Part shown: positions 1 to 7,098 of the stretch, in pieces
Numbering within the stretch: position 1 is the first letter of the stretch
Layout: every line of letters begins with the position of its first letter
Origin: an uncultured Clostridia bacterium
GTDB taxonomy: Bacteria; Bacillota; Clostridia; Oscillospirales; Acutalibacteraceae
DNA: 12,077 bases
Assembly (NCBI GenBank): GCA_937898195.1
Contig: CALEJD010000098.1
Span: 1-12,077 of the forward strand
Direction of reading: 5' to 3'
Notes under the pieces: generated by a model
Told to the model about the DNA's origin: nothing
Databases searched by the model: none
Seen by the model: only the letters and a program-made list of their open reading frames with translations
Program-made: the position numbers and the translations under genes

Positions 1-318
1 ATTCACGTTGTAGACCTTGCTCTCGGTCACGTTAAAGCAGTTGAAAAGGTTGCGAAAGACGAGGGCGTATTTATCTATAACCTCGGCACAGGCACAGGCT
101 ACTCAGTTCTTGATGTTATCAAGGCATTTGAAAAAGCATCAGGCAAGGAAGTACCTTATGAAATCAAGGACCGCCGTACAGGCGATATTGCTACCTGCTA
201 TTCAGACCCGAAAAAAGCCCTTGAAGAACTCGGATGGAAAGCAGAAAGAGATATTAATGAAATGTGCGAAGACTCGTGGAGATGGCAGAGCCAAAATCCG
301 AACGGATATCCCGACTAA
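1..318 (+). CDS. galE: UDP-glucose 4-epimerase, C-terminal part (5' end outside window)
   Basis: Reading frame 1 is open from the first base to TAA at 316-318, giving the last 105 residues of a GalE-type epimerase, which interconverts UDP-glucose and UDP-galactose with bound NAD (Leloir pathway, cytoplasm). The segment begins IHVVDLALGHVKA, then carries NLGTGTGYSVLDV and DRRTGDIATCYSDP, and ends with ELGWKA, the WRWQ segment and NPNGY. These are the order and spacing of the substrate-binding C-terminal domain of bacterial GalE, and the end matches the family's usual end. The Rossmann domain and the catalytic Tyr lie upstream, outside the window. It is transcribed towards the MFS gene and separated from it by hairpins. 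No sign of damage is visible. Other extended short-chain sugar epimerases are less likely because of the WRWQ...NPNGY tail. Confidence 0.93.
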   Translation: MHVVDLALGHVKAVEKVAKDEGVFIYNLGTGTGYSVLDVIKAFEKASGKEVPYEIKDRRTGDIATCYSDPKKALEELGWKAERDINEMCEDSWRWQSQNPNGYPD

Positions 319-334
319 ACCGAAATTAACATAA

Positions 335-354
335 CAAAACAATAAATTGTTTTG
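335..354. repeat. AT-rich perfect inverted repeat after galE
   Basis: CAAAACAAT at 335-343 and ATTGTTTTG at 346-354 form a perfect 9-bp inverted repeat with a 2-nt centre (8 bp with a 4-nt loop is physically easier). It starts 17 nt after the galE stop. No T-run follows on the plus strand, so by itself it is a poor terminator; it may protect the galE mRNA 3' end or act together with the stronger hairpin that follows. Confidence 0.5.
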
Positions 355-367
355 CTCATACTGAAGA

Positions 368-406
368 AAACCCTAAATCTCATCTGAGATTTAGGGTTTA
401 TTTTTA
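368..406. terminator. Bidirectional intrinsic terminator between galE and MFS gene
   Basis: AAACCCTAAATCTC at 368-381 pairs perfectly with GAGATTTAGGGTTT at 386-399, giving a 14-bp stem and a 4-nt loop, followed by a T-rich run (ATTTTT) on the plus strand. On the minus strand the stem is followed by a looser T-rich stretch. It sits between the convergent galE (+) and MFS (-) genes and can serve both. The stem core resembles that of the terminator after the amidase gene at 11877-11900. Confidence 0.85.
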
Positions 407-436
407 ATCAATATTCAAATATACTCTGCTGTTTAA

Positions 437-1608
437 TTATTCAGTTTCCTGCGCTTTGTTCTCAAGTTCAAACTGCTTGCGCTTTTCAAGAACTGCATTA
501 TGCATATCTTCTTTCGTTTTGCCCGTAAGTTTATAGAAGAAGAACGGAACGCCTGCAAGGAACATCATAAGGCCATGAACAACAGTGTAGAAGAACAAGA
601 GCATAATGCTATCGTGTTTGCAATTACGGAATAAATTCCGCTGGCAATATAAAGCACCTTTGAATTGAATTTCTTAAGCAGGAAGTTAATAATAAGCATA
701 CCTACCGCCGTGCCTATACCTGTCGGAAGACCGAAAAGCAGGAATTTGCCCGGTCCGAGCAATGCCTCTGCAAGGAAGATGCCCATATAAGTTGAAATAC
801 CGCGGAAACTCTTTAAGAATTCTGAAACGATAATTGTCCAAGCATATTTGTTTGTAACAATGTCTTTAAAGCCGATAAGTGGGTTCTTCTTTTCAGCGGT
901 ATAAACTGTTCTTTCACGAACAACTTTCATACCAAGAAGCACTGTAATAACACCAACAACACTGCAAAGTGCTGCTGAAATTATATATTGCAAACCTTCA
1001 ACGCTTCGGATACTTGTGCCTGTAACCATTTCAATAAGTTTAGTGTTATCTTTGTGCCAGATAGCTCCGATAACAAGCAAAATAACAACAGGGGCTGAGT
1101 TGCCAACTGCAGATGAAATACTGCGGAATGAAAGAACTTGGTCACGCTCTTTAAGGTTTGGTGTCATAACATTGGCAACCATATTGATTGAGTTACCAAA
1201 TGTACAGAAAACACCCCAAAGAACTGCAATTGTTACAATATAAATGAAAAGAATTGTGCCTGAAAGTCCTGGTGGTGCCCAGAAAGAAAGCATCATAACA
1301 ATCGCCATAGGCACTGCAACAAGCATTGCAATAGGTCTGAATTTGCCACCTTTGCCCATTCTTCTGCCGTCAATATACATAACGATAAAGAAGTTAAGCA
1401 CAAAAGGAATAATACCTGTTAATAAATTGAAAAGTGCTGTTTGTTCTTCTGGCAAACGAAGAACGTTAACGAGATATGCGTTACGGTTACCACCGACCAT
1501 ACCCGTCATTGTGGTGTAGAAAAATACACCCATCAAGTAAAGAACAAACTCATTAGTCTTTACGTGCTTTTGCTCATTCTGAGCTTGAATGGTGTTAGTA
1601 TTACTCAT
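437..1608 (-). pseudogene. MFS sugar transporter (GPH/MelB-like), frameshifted
   Basis: The first 335 codons (ATG 1606-1608, SD AGGAAGG six bases upstream) encode a polytopic membrane protein with about nine hydrophobic segments. Features such as the MYIDGRRMGKGGKFRP loop (residues 77-92) and KERDQVLSFRSISSAVGN (153-170) are like glycoside-pentoside-hexuronide:cation symporters, which import sugars with Na+ or H+. After codon 335 the frame runs 12 odd residues (CSCSSTLLFMAL) to a stop ending at 565. Adding one base near 603-604 restores a continuation beginning MLLFFYTVVHGLMMFL, passing through PFFFYKLTGKTKED and ending at TAA 437-439, for 390 residues in all. The tail resembles GPH C-termini. 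Even restored, the protein is shorter than the usual 450-480 residues and I cannot find the conserved Asp/Tyr/Trp/Arg block expected near helix 10. I read it as a decaying gene; a sequencing error could explain the frameshift alone. Substrate is unknown. Confidence 0.7.
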
Positions 1609-1638
1609 AAAAACCTTCCTTTAAAATGAAGTCATATT

Positions 1639-1667
1639 ATTATATCACATACAGACAAAATAAAACA
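1639..1667 (-). promoter_or_regulatory. Promoter of the MFS gene
   Basis: On the minus strand a perfect TATAAT lies at 1644-1639, 30 nt before the MFS start codon, leaving a short leader with SD AGGAAGG at 1614-1620. The -35 region around 1662-1667 is only a weak match (TGTTTT at 17-nt spacing) and overlaps the proposed trmB terminator stem. The MFS gene is therefore probably a separate transcription unit from the operon upstream. Confidence 0.55.
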
Positions 1668-1702
1668 GACTGCTAATTTCACGAAAAAATCAACAGTCTG
1701 TT
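1664..1702 (-). terminator. Probable terminator after trmB
   Basis: On the minus strand, AACAGACTG (1702-1694) pairs with CAGTCTGTT (1672-1664): a perfect 9-bp stem with a 21-nt AT-rich loop, followed by TTATTTTGTC. It lies 18 nt after the trmB stop and marks the end of the nine-gene operon. The long loop and interrupted T-run make it less than ideal. An overlapping short palindrome, CAACAGTCTGTTG at 1691-1703, could fold instead. Confidence 0.5.
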
Positions 1703-1720
1703 GGTTATTATTACTACTTT

Positions 1721-2392
1721 TTATTTCATTCTTGCTTCAAGTCGATAGATTGGCATTCCCAAATCTACAAACTTTTGCTCATATTCTGTAACAATATTTC
1801 CCTCAAAATCGCTTTTGTGCAAATCAAGAGAAATATTGGAAAGAACAAATCCATTCTGTGAAAAACTCTCAAGTGAATACTCAAAAAAGCCCTGACTATC
1901 AGTTTTCTGTGCGATAAACCCGTCATCCACAAGAAGTTTTTTATAAATATCAAGAAATTCTCTGTATGTAAGTCTGTGACATTCGTGCTTGTTTTTAGGG
2001 TAGGGGGTACTGAAATTGAGATAAATTTCAGAAATGCTCTTCTCTTTAATGAAAAGTGCAAGATATTCTGCTCTCATTTCAAGAAAACGGATATTTGTGA
2101 TATTTTCATTTTTAACCTTTTCACAAGCTTCAACTAAAACACTTGGCACACATTCAATAGCAAGAATATTTTTGTCGGGATTTCGTTTTGCATATTCGCA
2201 AACAAACTGACCTTTGCCACAACCGATTTCCATAACAATTGGGGCGCTGCGACCGAAAATCTCGTCTAAATCGAAAAAGTTTTCGTGCTCTTCATTTGTG
2301 CGAAAATCAAAGGATTTGAGCTCATAGGGAATTCTCAAATCCGTGCAATTTTCTCGTCTTGTGTTAAGATTTCTGATTTTTCTTGGTCTCAT
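1721..2392 (-). CDS. trmB: tRNA (guanine(46)-N7)-methyltransferase TrmB
   Basis: The 223-residue protein has the size and motif order of TrmB, which uses S-adenosylmethionine to make m7G46 in the tRNA variable loop. EIGCGKG (55-61) is the SAM-binding glycine loop, AIE (78-80) the following acidic position, LNFSTPYPK (125-133) the family's NFSDPWPK catalytic motif, KTD (163-165) a conserved strand, and TEYEQKF (202-208) with GMPIYRL the C-terminal signature. The start MRPRKIR is typical of the family, and AAGGGG lies five bases upstream, overlapping the stop of the YhhN-like gene nine bases before. It is the last gene of the operon. The oddity is Thr129 where most family members have the Asp of the FSDPW motif, a residue implicated in catalysis in E. 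coli TrmB; the flanking Trp is Tyr. The rest is intact, so this is probably a variant subfamily. Family call is firm, activity less so. Confidence 0.92.
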   Translation of the reverse strand: MRPRKIRNLNTRRENCTDLRIPYELKSFDFRTNEEHENFFDLDEIFGRSAPIVMEIGCGKGQFVCEYAKRNPDKNILAIECVPSVLVEACEKVKNENITNIRFLEMRAEYLALFIKEKSISEIYLNFSTPYPKNKHECHRLTYREFLDIYKKLLVDDGFIAQKTDSQGFFEYSLESFSQNGFVLSNISLDLHKSDFEGNIVTEYEQKFVDLGMPIYRLEARMK

Positions 2393-2401
2393 AAATACCC
2401 C

Positions 2402-3151
2402 TTAAATATGTACAAATAAAATTGATGTTGCTAAAAGTAATTGTGCAATAAAATAAGCATAAAGACTGACAGTTTTAACGGTTTTGTTGCCCTTTGCACC
2501 GCCGATAAGACGAAGTCCTAAAGTGAAGTCAGAAATGAAGAAGAATATGCCACCTGCCAAAAGAATAATCATTGCAACAAGTCCGTTTTCTGCTCCGCTT
2601 AAATAATATGTAATACCGAAACCGCAAGATTTTAAAAGCATTACAATTAAGAATATGCTATATAAATGCAAGGTAACTTTCATAAAAGCGTTTTTATATT
2701 CAAACTTGAAAACAGGTTCAAGCATCAAAGAGAATGCAATGAAAATAACCACAAATGCGATAATTTCAGGTAATGTGAAGAATTTATAATCGGGTGTGAG
2801 TGCCATTGTCGATTTGACAAATGCCAACACATAGAAAATATGACCGATTAAGAATGCACTGGCGCCAATATAAACCACTGACATTCTTGGATTTTGCGGT
2901 GGGTGGGGAATGTGCATAAATAAGTCACCAACCCAACCTAAAATAAGTCCTATAAGCATCATATTTGCATAATAAGACTCATTGCCCGAAAGCTCCATAG
3001 CAATAAAACCGATACCTACAAAAGCCGTTGCTGCAACCATTTTGCAAGAGAGCGATTTCTTTGTGGGCTCTGGCCAATATGCCCTGTCATAAAGTGGCAC
3101 AAAAACAAAGAAAAGAATATAACAAACACCTAACAAAATTTTTAATAACAT
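2402..3151 (-). CDS. YhhN/TMEM86-like integral membrane protein (putative lysoplasmalogenase)
   Basis: The 249-residue protein is almost entirely hydrophobic with about eight membrane segments. It shows the polar signature positions of the YhhN family: Lys-rich PTKKSLSCK after the first helix (29-37), GD at 75-76, FLIGHIFY (100-107), GGIFFFISDF (200-209) and YFIAQLLLA near the end. The animal relative TMEM86B hydrolyses lysoplasmalogens; the role of bacterial members is mostly untested, so the activity is carried over from the family only. The start has AGGGAC about seven bases upstream. The 54-nt gap to the preceding U32 gene is the largest in the operon and holds a tandem heptamer repeat. 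The trmB SD overlaps its stop codon. The N-terminal region is shortish but nothing suggests truncation. Confidence 0.75.
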   Translation of the reverse strand: MLLKILLGVCYILFFVFVPLYDRAYWPEPTKKSLSCKMVAATAFVGIGFIAMELSGNESYYANMMLIGLILGWVGDLFMHIPHPPQNPRMSVVYIGASAFLIGHIFYVLAFVKSTMALTPDYKFFTLPEIIAFVVIFIAFSLMLEPVFKFEYKNAFMKVTLHLYSIFLIVMLLKSCGFGITYYLSGAENGLVAMIILLAGGIFFFISDFTLGLRLIGGAKGNKTVKTVSLYAYFIAQLLLATSILFVHI

Positions 3152-3170
3152 AAAATGTCCCTATCTTTTT

Positions 3171-3199
3171 CACTTTGCGCTTTGCATTTTGCATTTTGC
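3171..3199 (-). repeat. Tandem heptamer repeat GCAAARY, copy 1
   Basis: Read on the minus strand the tract is GCAAAAT GCAAAAT GCAAAGC GCAAAGT plus one G: four contiguous 7-nt units with GCAAA invariant and the last two positions purine-pyrimidine. It fills half of the gap between the U32 and YhhN-like genes, so it is transcribed in the operon mRNA. A second four-unit tract with the same last two units occurs at 11951-11980 in the opposite orientation. Confidence 0.8.
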
Positions 3200-3205
3200 G
3201 CTTTT

Positions 3206-4438
3206 TTATTTTCCTTTTCTCAAAAGAGTCCCTGCAGGGAATATCAAATCACTTTTAATTTTAACTGTCATCATTGGATGTGGTGCAGATTCGATTTCGT
3301 TGTCATTACCGTCGAATATTTCGTCCGCTGTGAAAACAACAGGCTTTTCACCGGGCATAAGAGCATCTAACTCGTCACCACGAGAGAATTTGTTTCTCTG
3401 CTCGGCAATAATGAAACCATCCTTGCACTCTTTAACCTGTGCCATAACATCATAATGGCGCTTATATCCACCGTCGAAACTGATGTTAGCATCTTCGTTT
3501 GGTGCGTTATAATAAAAACCTGTGCAATATTCACGATAACTTACCTTATAGCACTCGTCAACAATCCATTGTGGAGTTTTAAAGTCATCTGACGGGTTTT
3601 TAAGATATTCGTCAATAGCCATTCTATAAGCATTTGTGATAACTGCCGCATAATAAGCAGATTTTGCACGGCCTTCGATTTTAAAACTGCTGATACCAGC
3701 ATTCACAAGGTCGGGGATATGCTCAATCATACACATATCCTTTGAGTTGAGAATATATGTGCCTTCTTTTGAATCTTGAATAGGGAAGTACATTCCGTCG
3801 CGTTTAACTTCCATAATTGCATATTCCCAACGACAAGGTTGAGCACACTCACCACGGTTAGCATCACGGTTTACAAGATAGTTTGAAAGTAAACATCTGC
3901 CAGAGAATGACACACACATAGCACCGTGAACAAAGCATTCAATTTCAAGTTCTTTTGGCACTTTTGCGCGGATTTCTGCAATCTCGTGAATTGACAATTC
4001 TCTTGCAGTAACAACACGGCTAGCGCCCATATTATAAAATTCATTAGCAGTAACGTGGTTTACAATACCTGCTTGTGTTGAAATGTGAATAGGCACATTT
4101 GGAGCATGTTTTTTGCAGAGAGAAAGCACACCAATATCTGCAACGATAAATGCATCAACGCCAATGTCAGTCCATTTTTCAAGATATTCAGGTAACTTTA
4201 AAATCTCGTCATTACGAGCCAAAGTGTTGCAAGTTAGATAAACTTTTACACCTTTTGCGTGACAAAGATTCACTGCTTCTTTTAATTGTTCAAAATTGAA
4301 ATTCTGTGGTGCTGCTCGCATACCAAATGCGTCACCACCAAGATAAACTGCGTCTGCACCAAACATAAGCGCCGATTCAAGTCTTTCACGGTCACCTGCG
4401 GGTGCTAACAATTCGGGTATAATCATATTTTTAATCAT
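3206..4438 (-). CDS. trhP: U32 family protein, prephenate-dependent tRNA uridine hydroxylase-like (TrhP/YrrO type)
   Basis: Formerly called collagenase-like U32 peptidases, these proteins include TrhP, which helps make 5-hydroxyuridine at tRNA position 34. The protein opens with PELLAPAGD (8-16), has the GADAVYLGG strand (27-35), and the family signature ECFVHGAMCVSFSGRC (167-182), followed by NRGECAQPC (194-202) and NSKDMC further on; these Cys residues are the likely metal or cofactor ligands. KIEGRAKS lies in the middle and a small C-terminal beta domain follows. ATG at 4436-4438 overlaps the mltG stop by 8 nt but has no well-spaced SD. ATG at 4424-4426 begins MIIPELLAPAG, fits family starts better and has AGGA 11 nt upstream, so the true protein may be 406 residues. 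B. subtilis also carries two U32 genes (yrrN, yrrO) close downstream of the mltG homologue yrrL, so this order is an old Firmicutes arrangement. Which TrhP paralogue it represents cannot be decided here. Confidence 0.85.
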   Translation of the reverse strand: MIKNMIIPELLAPAGDRERLESALMFGADAVYLGGDAFGMRAAPQNFNFEQLKEAVNLCHAKGVKVYLTCNTLARNDEILKLPEYLEKWTDIGVDAFIVADIGVLSLCKKHAPNVPIHISTQAGIVNHVTANEFYNMGASRVVTARELSIHEIAEIRAKVPKELEIECFVHGAMCVSFSGRCLLSNYLVNRDANRGECAQPCRWEYAIMEVKRDGMYFPIQDSKEGTYILNSKDMCMIEHIPDLVNAGISSFKIEGRAKSAYYAAVITNAYRMAIDEYLKNPSDDFKTPQWIVDECYKVSYREYCTGFYYNAPNEDANISFDGGYKRHYDVMAQVKECKDGFIIAEQRNKFSRGDELDALMPGEKPVVFTADEIFDGNDNEIESAPHPMMTVKIKSDLIFPAGTLLRKGK

Positions 4439-6002
4439 CCTGTGCGTTTACTTTTTCTAATGTTCTCTTGTTAGCATTGTGCTCTTCAAGAGTTGTTGCC
4501 ATATAAATTTTCTTGTTCTTATCGTGAGCGAAGAAATAATATTGAGTAGTGTCAGGGTTTAAAGCTGCTTCAATAGCTGCCGCACCCGGATTACAAATAG
4601 CAGAAGCGGGAAGTCCAGCTCTTTCATAAGTGCTGTAACTGAGAATATAAGCATTGATTTTTGAAGGTGAAGTCACTCTCTGTGAAATTGTGTTTGTAAC
4701 ATAATCCTTTGTTGAGTTACAGTCAAGGGTTGGGTAAAGACCTGAACGGTTAAGTCGGTTATGAAGAACTGAAGAAACCAATTTGAACTGGTCTTTATTT
4801 GCACCTTCTTTTTCAATGATTGATGCAATCTTTATAATCTCGTCAGTTGATTTGCCAAGTGCTTCAGCTTTTTTGGTGTATTCTTCTGTCCAACGCTTTT
4901 CGAATGTGTCAAGGAATTCACGGATAACTGCACCCGGTGTAGCCCCTTGCTCAAATTCATAAGTAGCAGGGAAGAAATAACCCTCAAGAGCATGATATCT
5001 CTCTTCTTTGTTGTCGATTTTAGCAATGAAGTCGTATTCGTCGCTAAAGTCAATTTCATCCACAACTTTATAAAGTGACGATGCCGAGCAAATATCATTC
5101 TTTTCAAGTCGGTTGAAAATCTGGTCGATTGTGTAGCCTTCAGGGATAGTGACACTGACAATCTTGCCACGCTGAACACTTGTTTTAAATCGTGTCAGCA
5201 TTTTTTCAACACCCATATCTTCGGTAAAATAATAGATACCGGGCAAATAGTTTTCGTCAGTATAGCCCATAACCTTAACAAAAAGATTACAGAACATAGT
5301 GTTTTTAATCAGTCCTGCTTTATCAAGTACACGAAGAGCTGTAAATGTGTCCGCGTCATTTGGAAGTGTAACTTCAACGATTTTTTCGTCATCACGGTTG
5401 ATTGCAAGAACATCGTTGACACAGCTTAAAATCATAGCAGAGCCAATAATTGCCACAAGCACACAACAACCCATAACGATAAATGCTTTTTTGTTATTCT
5501 GGAAAGCATCAATTAAGTCAACAATTAATTTATTAAAAGAGAATTTGCCCTTTTTCTTCTTTGATTGTTGTTCTTTTGGAGAAGTTGAGTCACTATAAAT
5601 TTTTCTCTGTGCAGAACTCTTGATTGAATTGAGTCTTTCATTGAAATCAGGCTTTTTGCCGTCATTTCTTTTTTGGATAACAGGCTGAGAAGCAGGTCTT
5701 TTTTGCTTTGTGAATTCCATAGTATTGGATTTCTTTGCTTCTCTTTCTCTGCTCTCTTCTTCAAAAGATTTAATGAACCCAAAATCATTTGATTTTTCGC
5801 TGATTGTGTTTTTCTTCGAAATATCAATATTGAATTCAGGCTTCTTTTGTGGTTCAACCTTCTTTTGTGGCACAGCAGGTCTGGAAATTCTCTTTTGTGG
5901 CTCAACCTTTGGTGTGGTTTTATTGCCAAGAGCATCTCCTGCATATTCATTTAAAAGGTCGTCATAAGAGTTGTCGGAAAATCCGTCTGAAAATTTATTC
6001 AT
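4431..6002 (-). CDS. mltG: Endolytic murein transglycosylase MltG (YceG-like)
   Basis: MltG cuts nascent peptidoglycan strands inside the chain, at the outer face of the membrane. The protein has a hydrophilic Lys/Ser/Gln-rich cytoplasmic stretch (1-170), one membrane helix (about 174-194), a LysM-like region with VTLPNDADTFTALRVLDKAGLI and LPGIYYF (211-258), and the YceG domain: IPEGYTIDQI (286-295), LEGYFFPATYEF (339-350), the catalytic segment ASIIEKEG (393-400, Glu397 the probable acid) and GLPASAICNPG (463-473) with YYFFAHD. At 523 residues it is longer than the usual 340-400 because of the N-terminal extension, which contains three PQK(K/R) repeats. The start is clear: a perfect AAGGAGG (6010-6016) lies seven bases upstream, and the ATG overlaps the preceding TGA (ATGA). 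It overlaps the U32 gene start, as expected for coupled translation. Confidence 0.93.
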   Translation of the reverse strand: MNKFSDGFSDNSYDDLLNEYAGDALGNKTTPKVEPQKRISRPAVPQKKVEPQKKPEFNIDISKKNTISEKSNDFGFIKSFEEESREREAKKSNTMEFTKQKRPASQPVIQKRNDGKKPDFNERLNSIKSSAQRKIYSDSTSPKEQQSKKKKGKFSFNKLIVDLIDAFQNNKKAFIVMGCCVLVAIIGSAMILSCVNDVLAINRDDEKIVEVTLPNDADTFTALRVLDKAGLIKNTMFCNLFVKVMGYTDENYLPGIYYFTEDMGVEKMLTRFKTSVQRGKIVSVTIPEGYTIDQIFNRLEKNDICSASSLYKVVDEIDFSDEYDFIAKIDNKEERYHALEGYFFPATYEFEQGATPGAVIREFLDTFEKRWTEEYTKKAEALGKSTDEIIKIASIIEKEGANKDQFKLVSSVLHNRLNRSGLYPTLDCNSTKDYVTNTISQRVTSPSKINAYILSYSTYERAGLPASAICNPGAAAIEAALNPDTTQYYFFAHDKNKKIYMATTLEEHNANKRTLEKVNAQDD

Positions 6003-6553
6003 TGGATAACCTCCTTATCTGTAACAATAATGTTAATCTGCATATCATATTTATCGGTTTGAATTTCATCTTCTAATAAAATATCATAACAAGGTGAAAC
6101 GCTCACACCGTTAAAATCTTTTAAAAATCTGTCATAATAGCCCTTGCCATAGCCGATACGATTTTTCTGTCTGTCAGCGGAAAGACAGGGGACAATGACC
6201 AAATCATTTTCCTGTGGAATATATTTTTTGCAGGTTTCTTTTGGCTCAAGAATACCAAAACTGCCGAAAGTCAAATCGCCAACACTATCCACTTTGAAAA
6301 AACTCATATTGCCGTCTTTATCAATGCAACGGGGATAAAAAACACGCTTGTAAGACTCTCTGCAACGCTCAATGATATATCTTGTATCAAACTCGTCATC
6401 AGTTGACGAGAAAACGAGCACTTGCTCCGCTTTTTTAAAACAATCACTTTTGATTATTTTTTCGCTGATAATTTTATCCCATTTTGCTTTTTCAACTTTA
6501 TCAAGACTTTTTCGTTTTTCTATAAGTCTTTTTCTTAAAATCTTTTTATCCAT
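5999..6553 (-). CDS. 5-formyltetrahydrofolate cyclo-ligase
   Basis: This enzyme uses ATP to turn 5-formyl-THF (folinate) into 5,10-methenyl-THF, returning a storage or inhibitory folate to the one-carbon pool. The 184-residue protein starts MDKKILRKRLIEKRK, the usual Lys/Arg-rich N-terminal helix, and has FDTRYII in the substrate region, FGILEP (99-104), DLVIVPCLSAD (117-127) and the nucleotide-binding GYGKGYYDRF (134-143). The frame is open further upstream, but ATG 6551-6553 gives the family's normal start. This ATG overlaps the DJ-1 gene stop (ATGGATAA), and no strong SD precedes it, so its translation probably depends on coupling. It ends in an ATGA overlap with mltG. Its presence in an operon begun by tmk and divergent from thyX links it to folate-dependent dTMP synthesis. 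Gene names differ between species (ygfA, fau, yqgN), so none is assigned. Confidence 0.93.
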   Translation of the reverse strand: MDKKILRKRLIEKRKSLDKVEKAKWDKIISEKIIKSDCFKKAEQVLVFSSTDDEFDTRYIIERCRESYKRVFYPRCIDKDGNMSFFKVDSVGDLTFGSFGILEPKETCKKYIPQENDLVIVPCLSADRQKNRIGYGKGYYDRFLKDFNGVSVSPCYDILLEDEIQTDKYDMQINIIVTDKEVIQ

Positions 6554-7094
6554 TATAAATCTGTAATGATGCACGGATTTTCTGTGCATTTTCTTTTGAT
6601 GTGAGCACTTCTGCAATTTGCAAACCGAATTCAATAGCGCTACCCATTCCGCGAGCAGTAATAATGTTGCCGTCTTTTACAACATAGTCCTTTGAAATGT
6701 CAGCACCAAAAAGTTCGTCTTCAAAGCCGGGGAAACAAGTTGCACTCTTGCCGTCTAAAAGTCCCTTATGACCGAGAATTGACGGTGCAGCACAAATAGC
6801 ACAAACTAATTTGTCATTTTTAATTGCCCAATCAATAGCCTTTTGTACAGCTTCACTTTTTTCAAGATTTAATGTGCCGGGCATTCCACCGGGGAGCACA
6901 ATAGCCTCAACCTTTTCATCAAGGATTAAATTCTTTTCAGCAATATCACAAGCAACAGGAATCTGATGTGAGCCGATTACAAAATCTTCTCCCACACCAA
7001 CAGTGAGCACTTCTAATTCTGCTCTGCGCAAAACATCAACAACTGCCAGCGCTTCAATTTCTTCAAATCCGGGTGCTAAAAATACATAAATCAT
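6546..7094 (-). CDS. DJ-1/PfpI family protein
   Basis: The 182-residue protein has the single-domain DJ-1/ThiJ/PfpI fold signature: MIYVFLAPGFEEIEA (1-15) with Glu14 at the place of DJ-1 Glu18, VEAIVLPGGMPG (62-73), and the nucleophile elbow AICAAPSIL (99-107) with Cys101 as the reactive cysteine, then GMGSAIEFGL (149-158). Members act as glyoxalases, proposed protein or nucleotide deglycases, chaperones or peptidases; sequence alone does not decide, and it is closest in look to the YajL/DJ-1 branch. The upstream in-frame extension is discarded: ATG 7092-7094 begins at the conserved first strand and has GGAGTG seven bases before. It starts 4 nt after the GNAT stop and ends overlapping the cyclo-ligase start by 8 nt. 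Confidence 0.88.
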   Translation of the reverse strand: MIYVFLAPGFEEIEALAVVDVLRRAELEVLTVGVGEDFVIGSHQIPVACDIAEKNLILDEKVEAIVLPGGMPGTLNLEKSEAVQKAIDWAIKNDKLVCAICAAPSILGHKGLLDGKSATCFPGFEDELFGADISKDYVVKDGNIITARGMGSAIEFGLQIAEVLTSKENAQKIRASLQIYNG

Positions 7095-7098
7095 AAAC

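Noticed and set aside
17..334. Plus-strand open frame of 105 codons overlapping galE
   Set aside because: It is the second frame of the galE 3' end; frame 1 gives an unmistakable GalE C-terminus.
600..610. Programmed ribosomal frameshift in the MFS gene
   Set aside because: No X-XXY-YYZ slippery run, internal SD or downstream hairpin supports recoding; a deletion or sequence error is simpler.
3171..3199. CRISPR-like array from the heptamer tract
   Set aside because: Units are 7 nt and contiguous with no spacers; no cas genes are present.
6554..6634. Upstream extension of the cyclo-ligase to 6634
   Set aside because: The extra 27 residues overlap the DJ-1 gene, have no homology-like character, and the family start MDKKILRKRL is at 6553.
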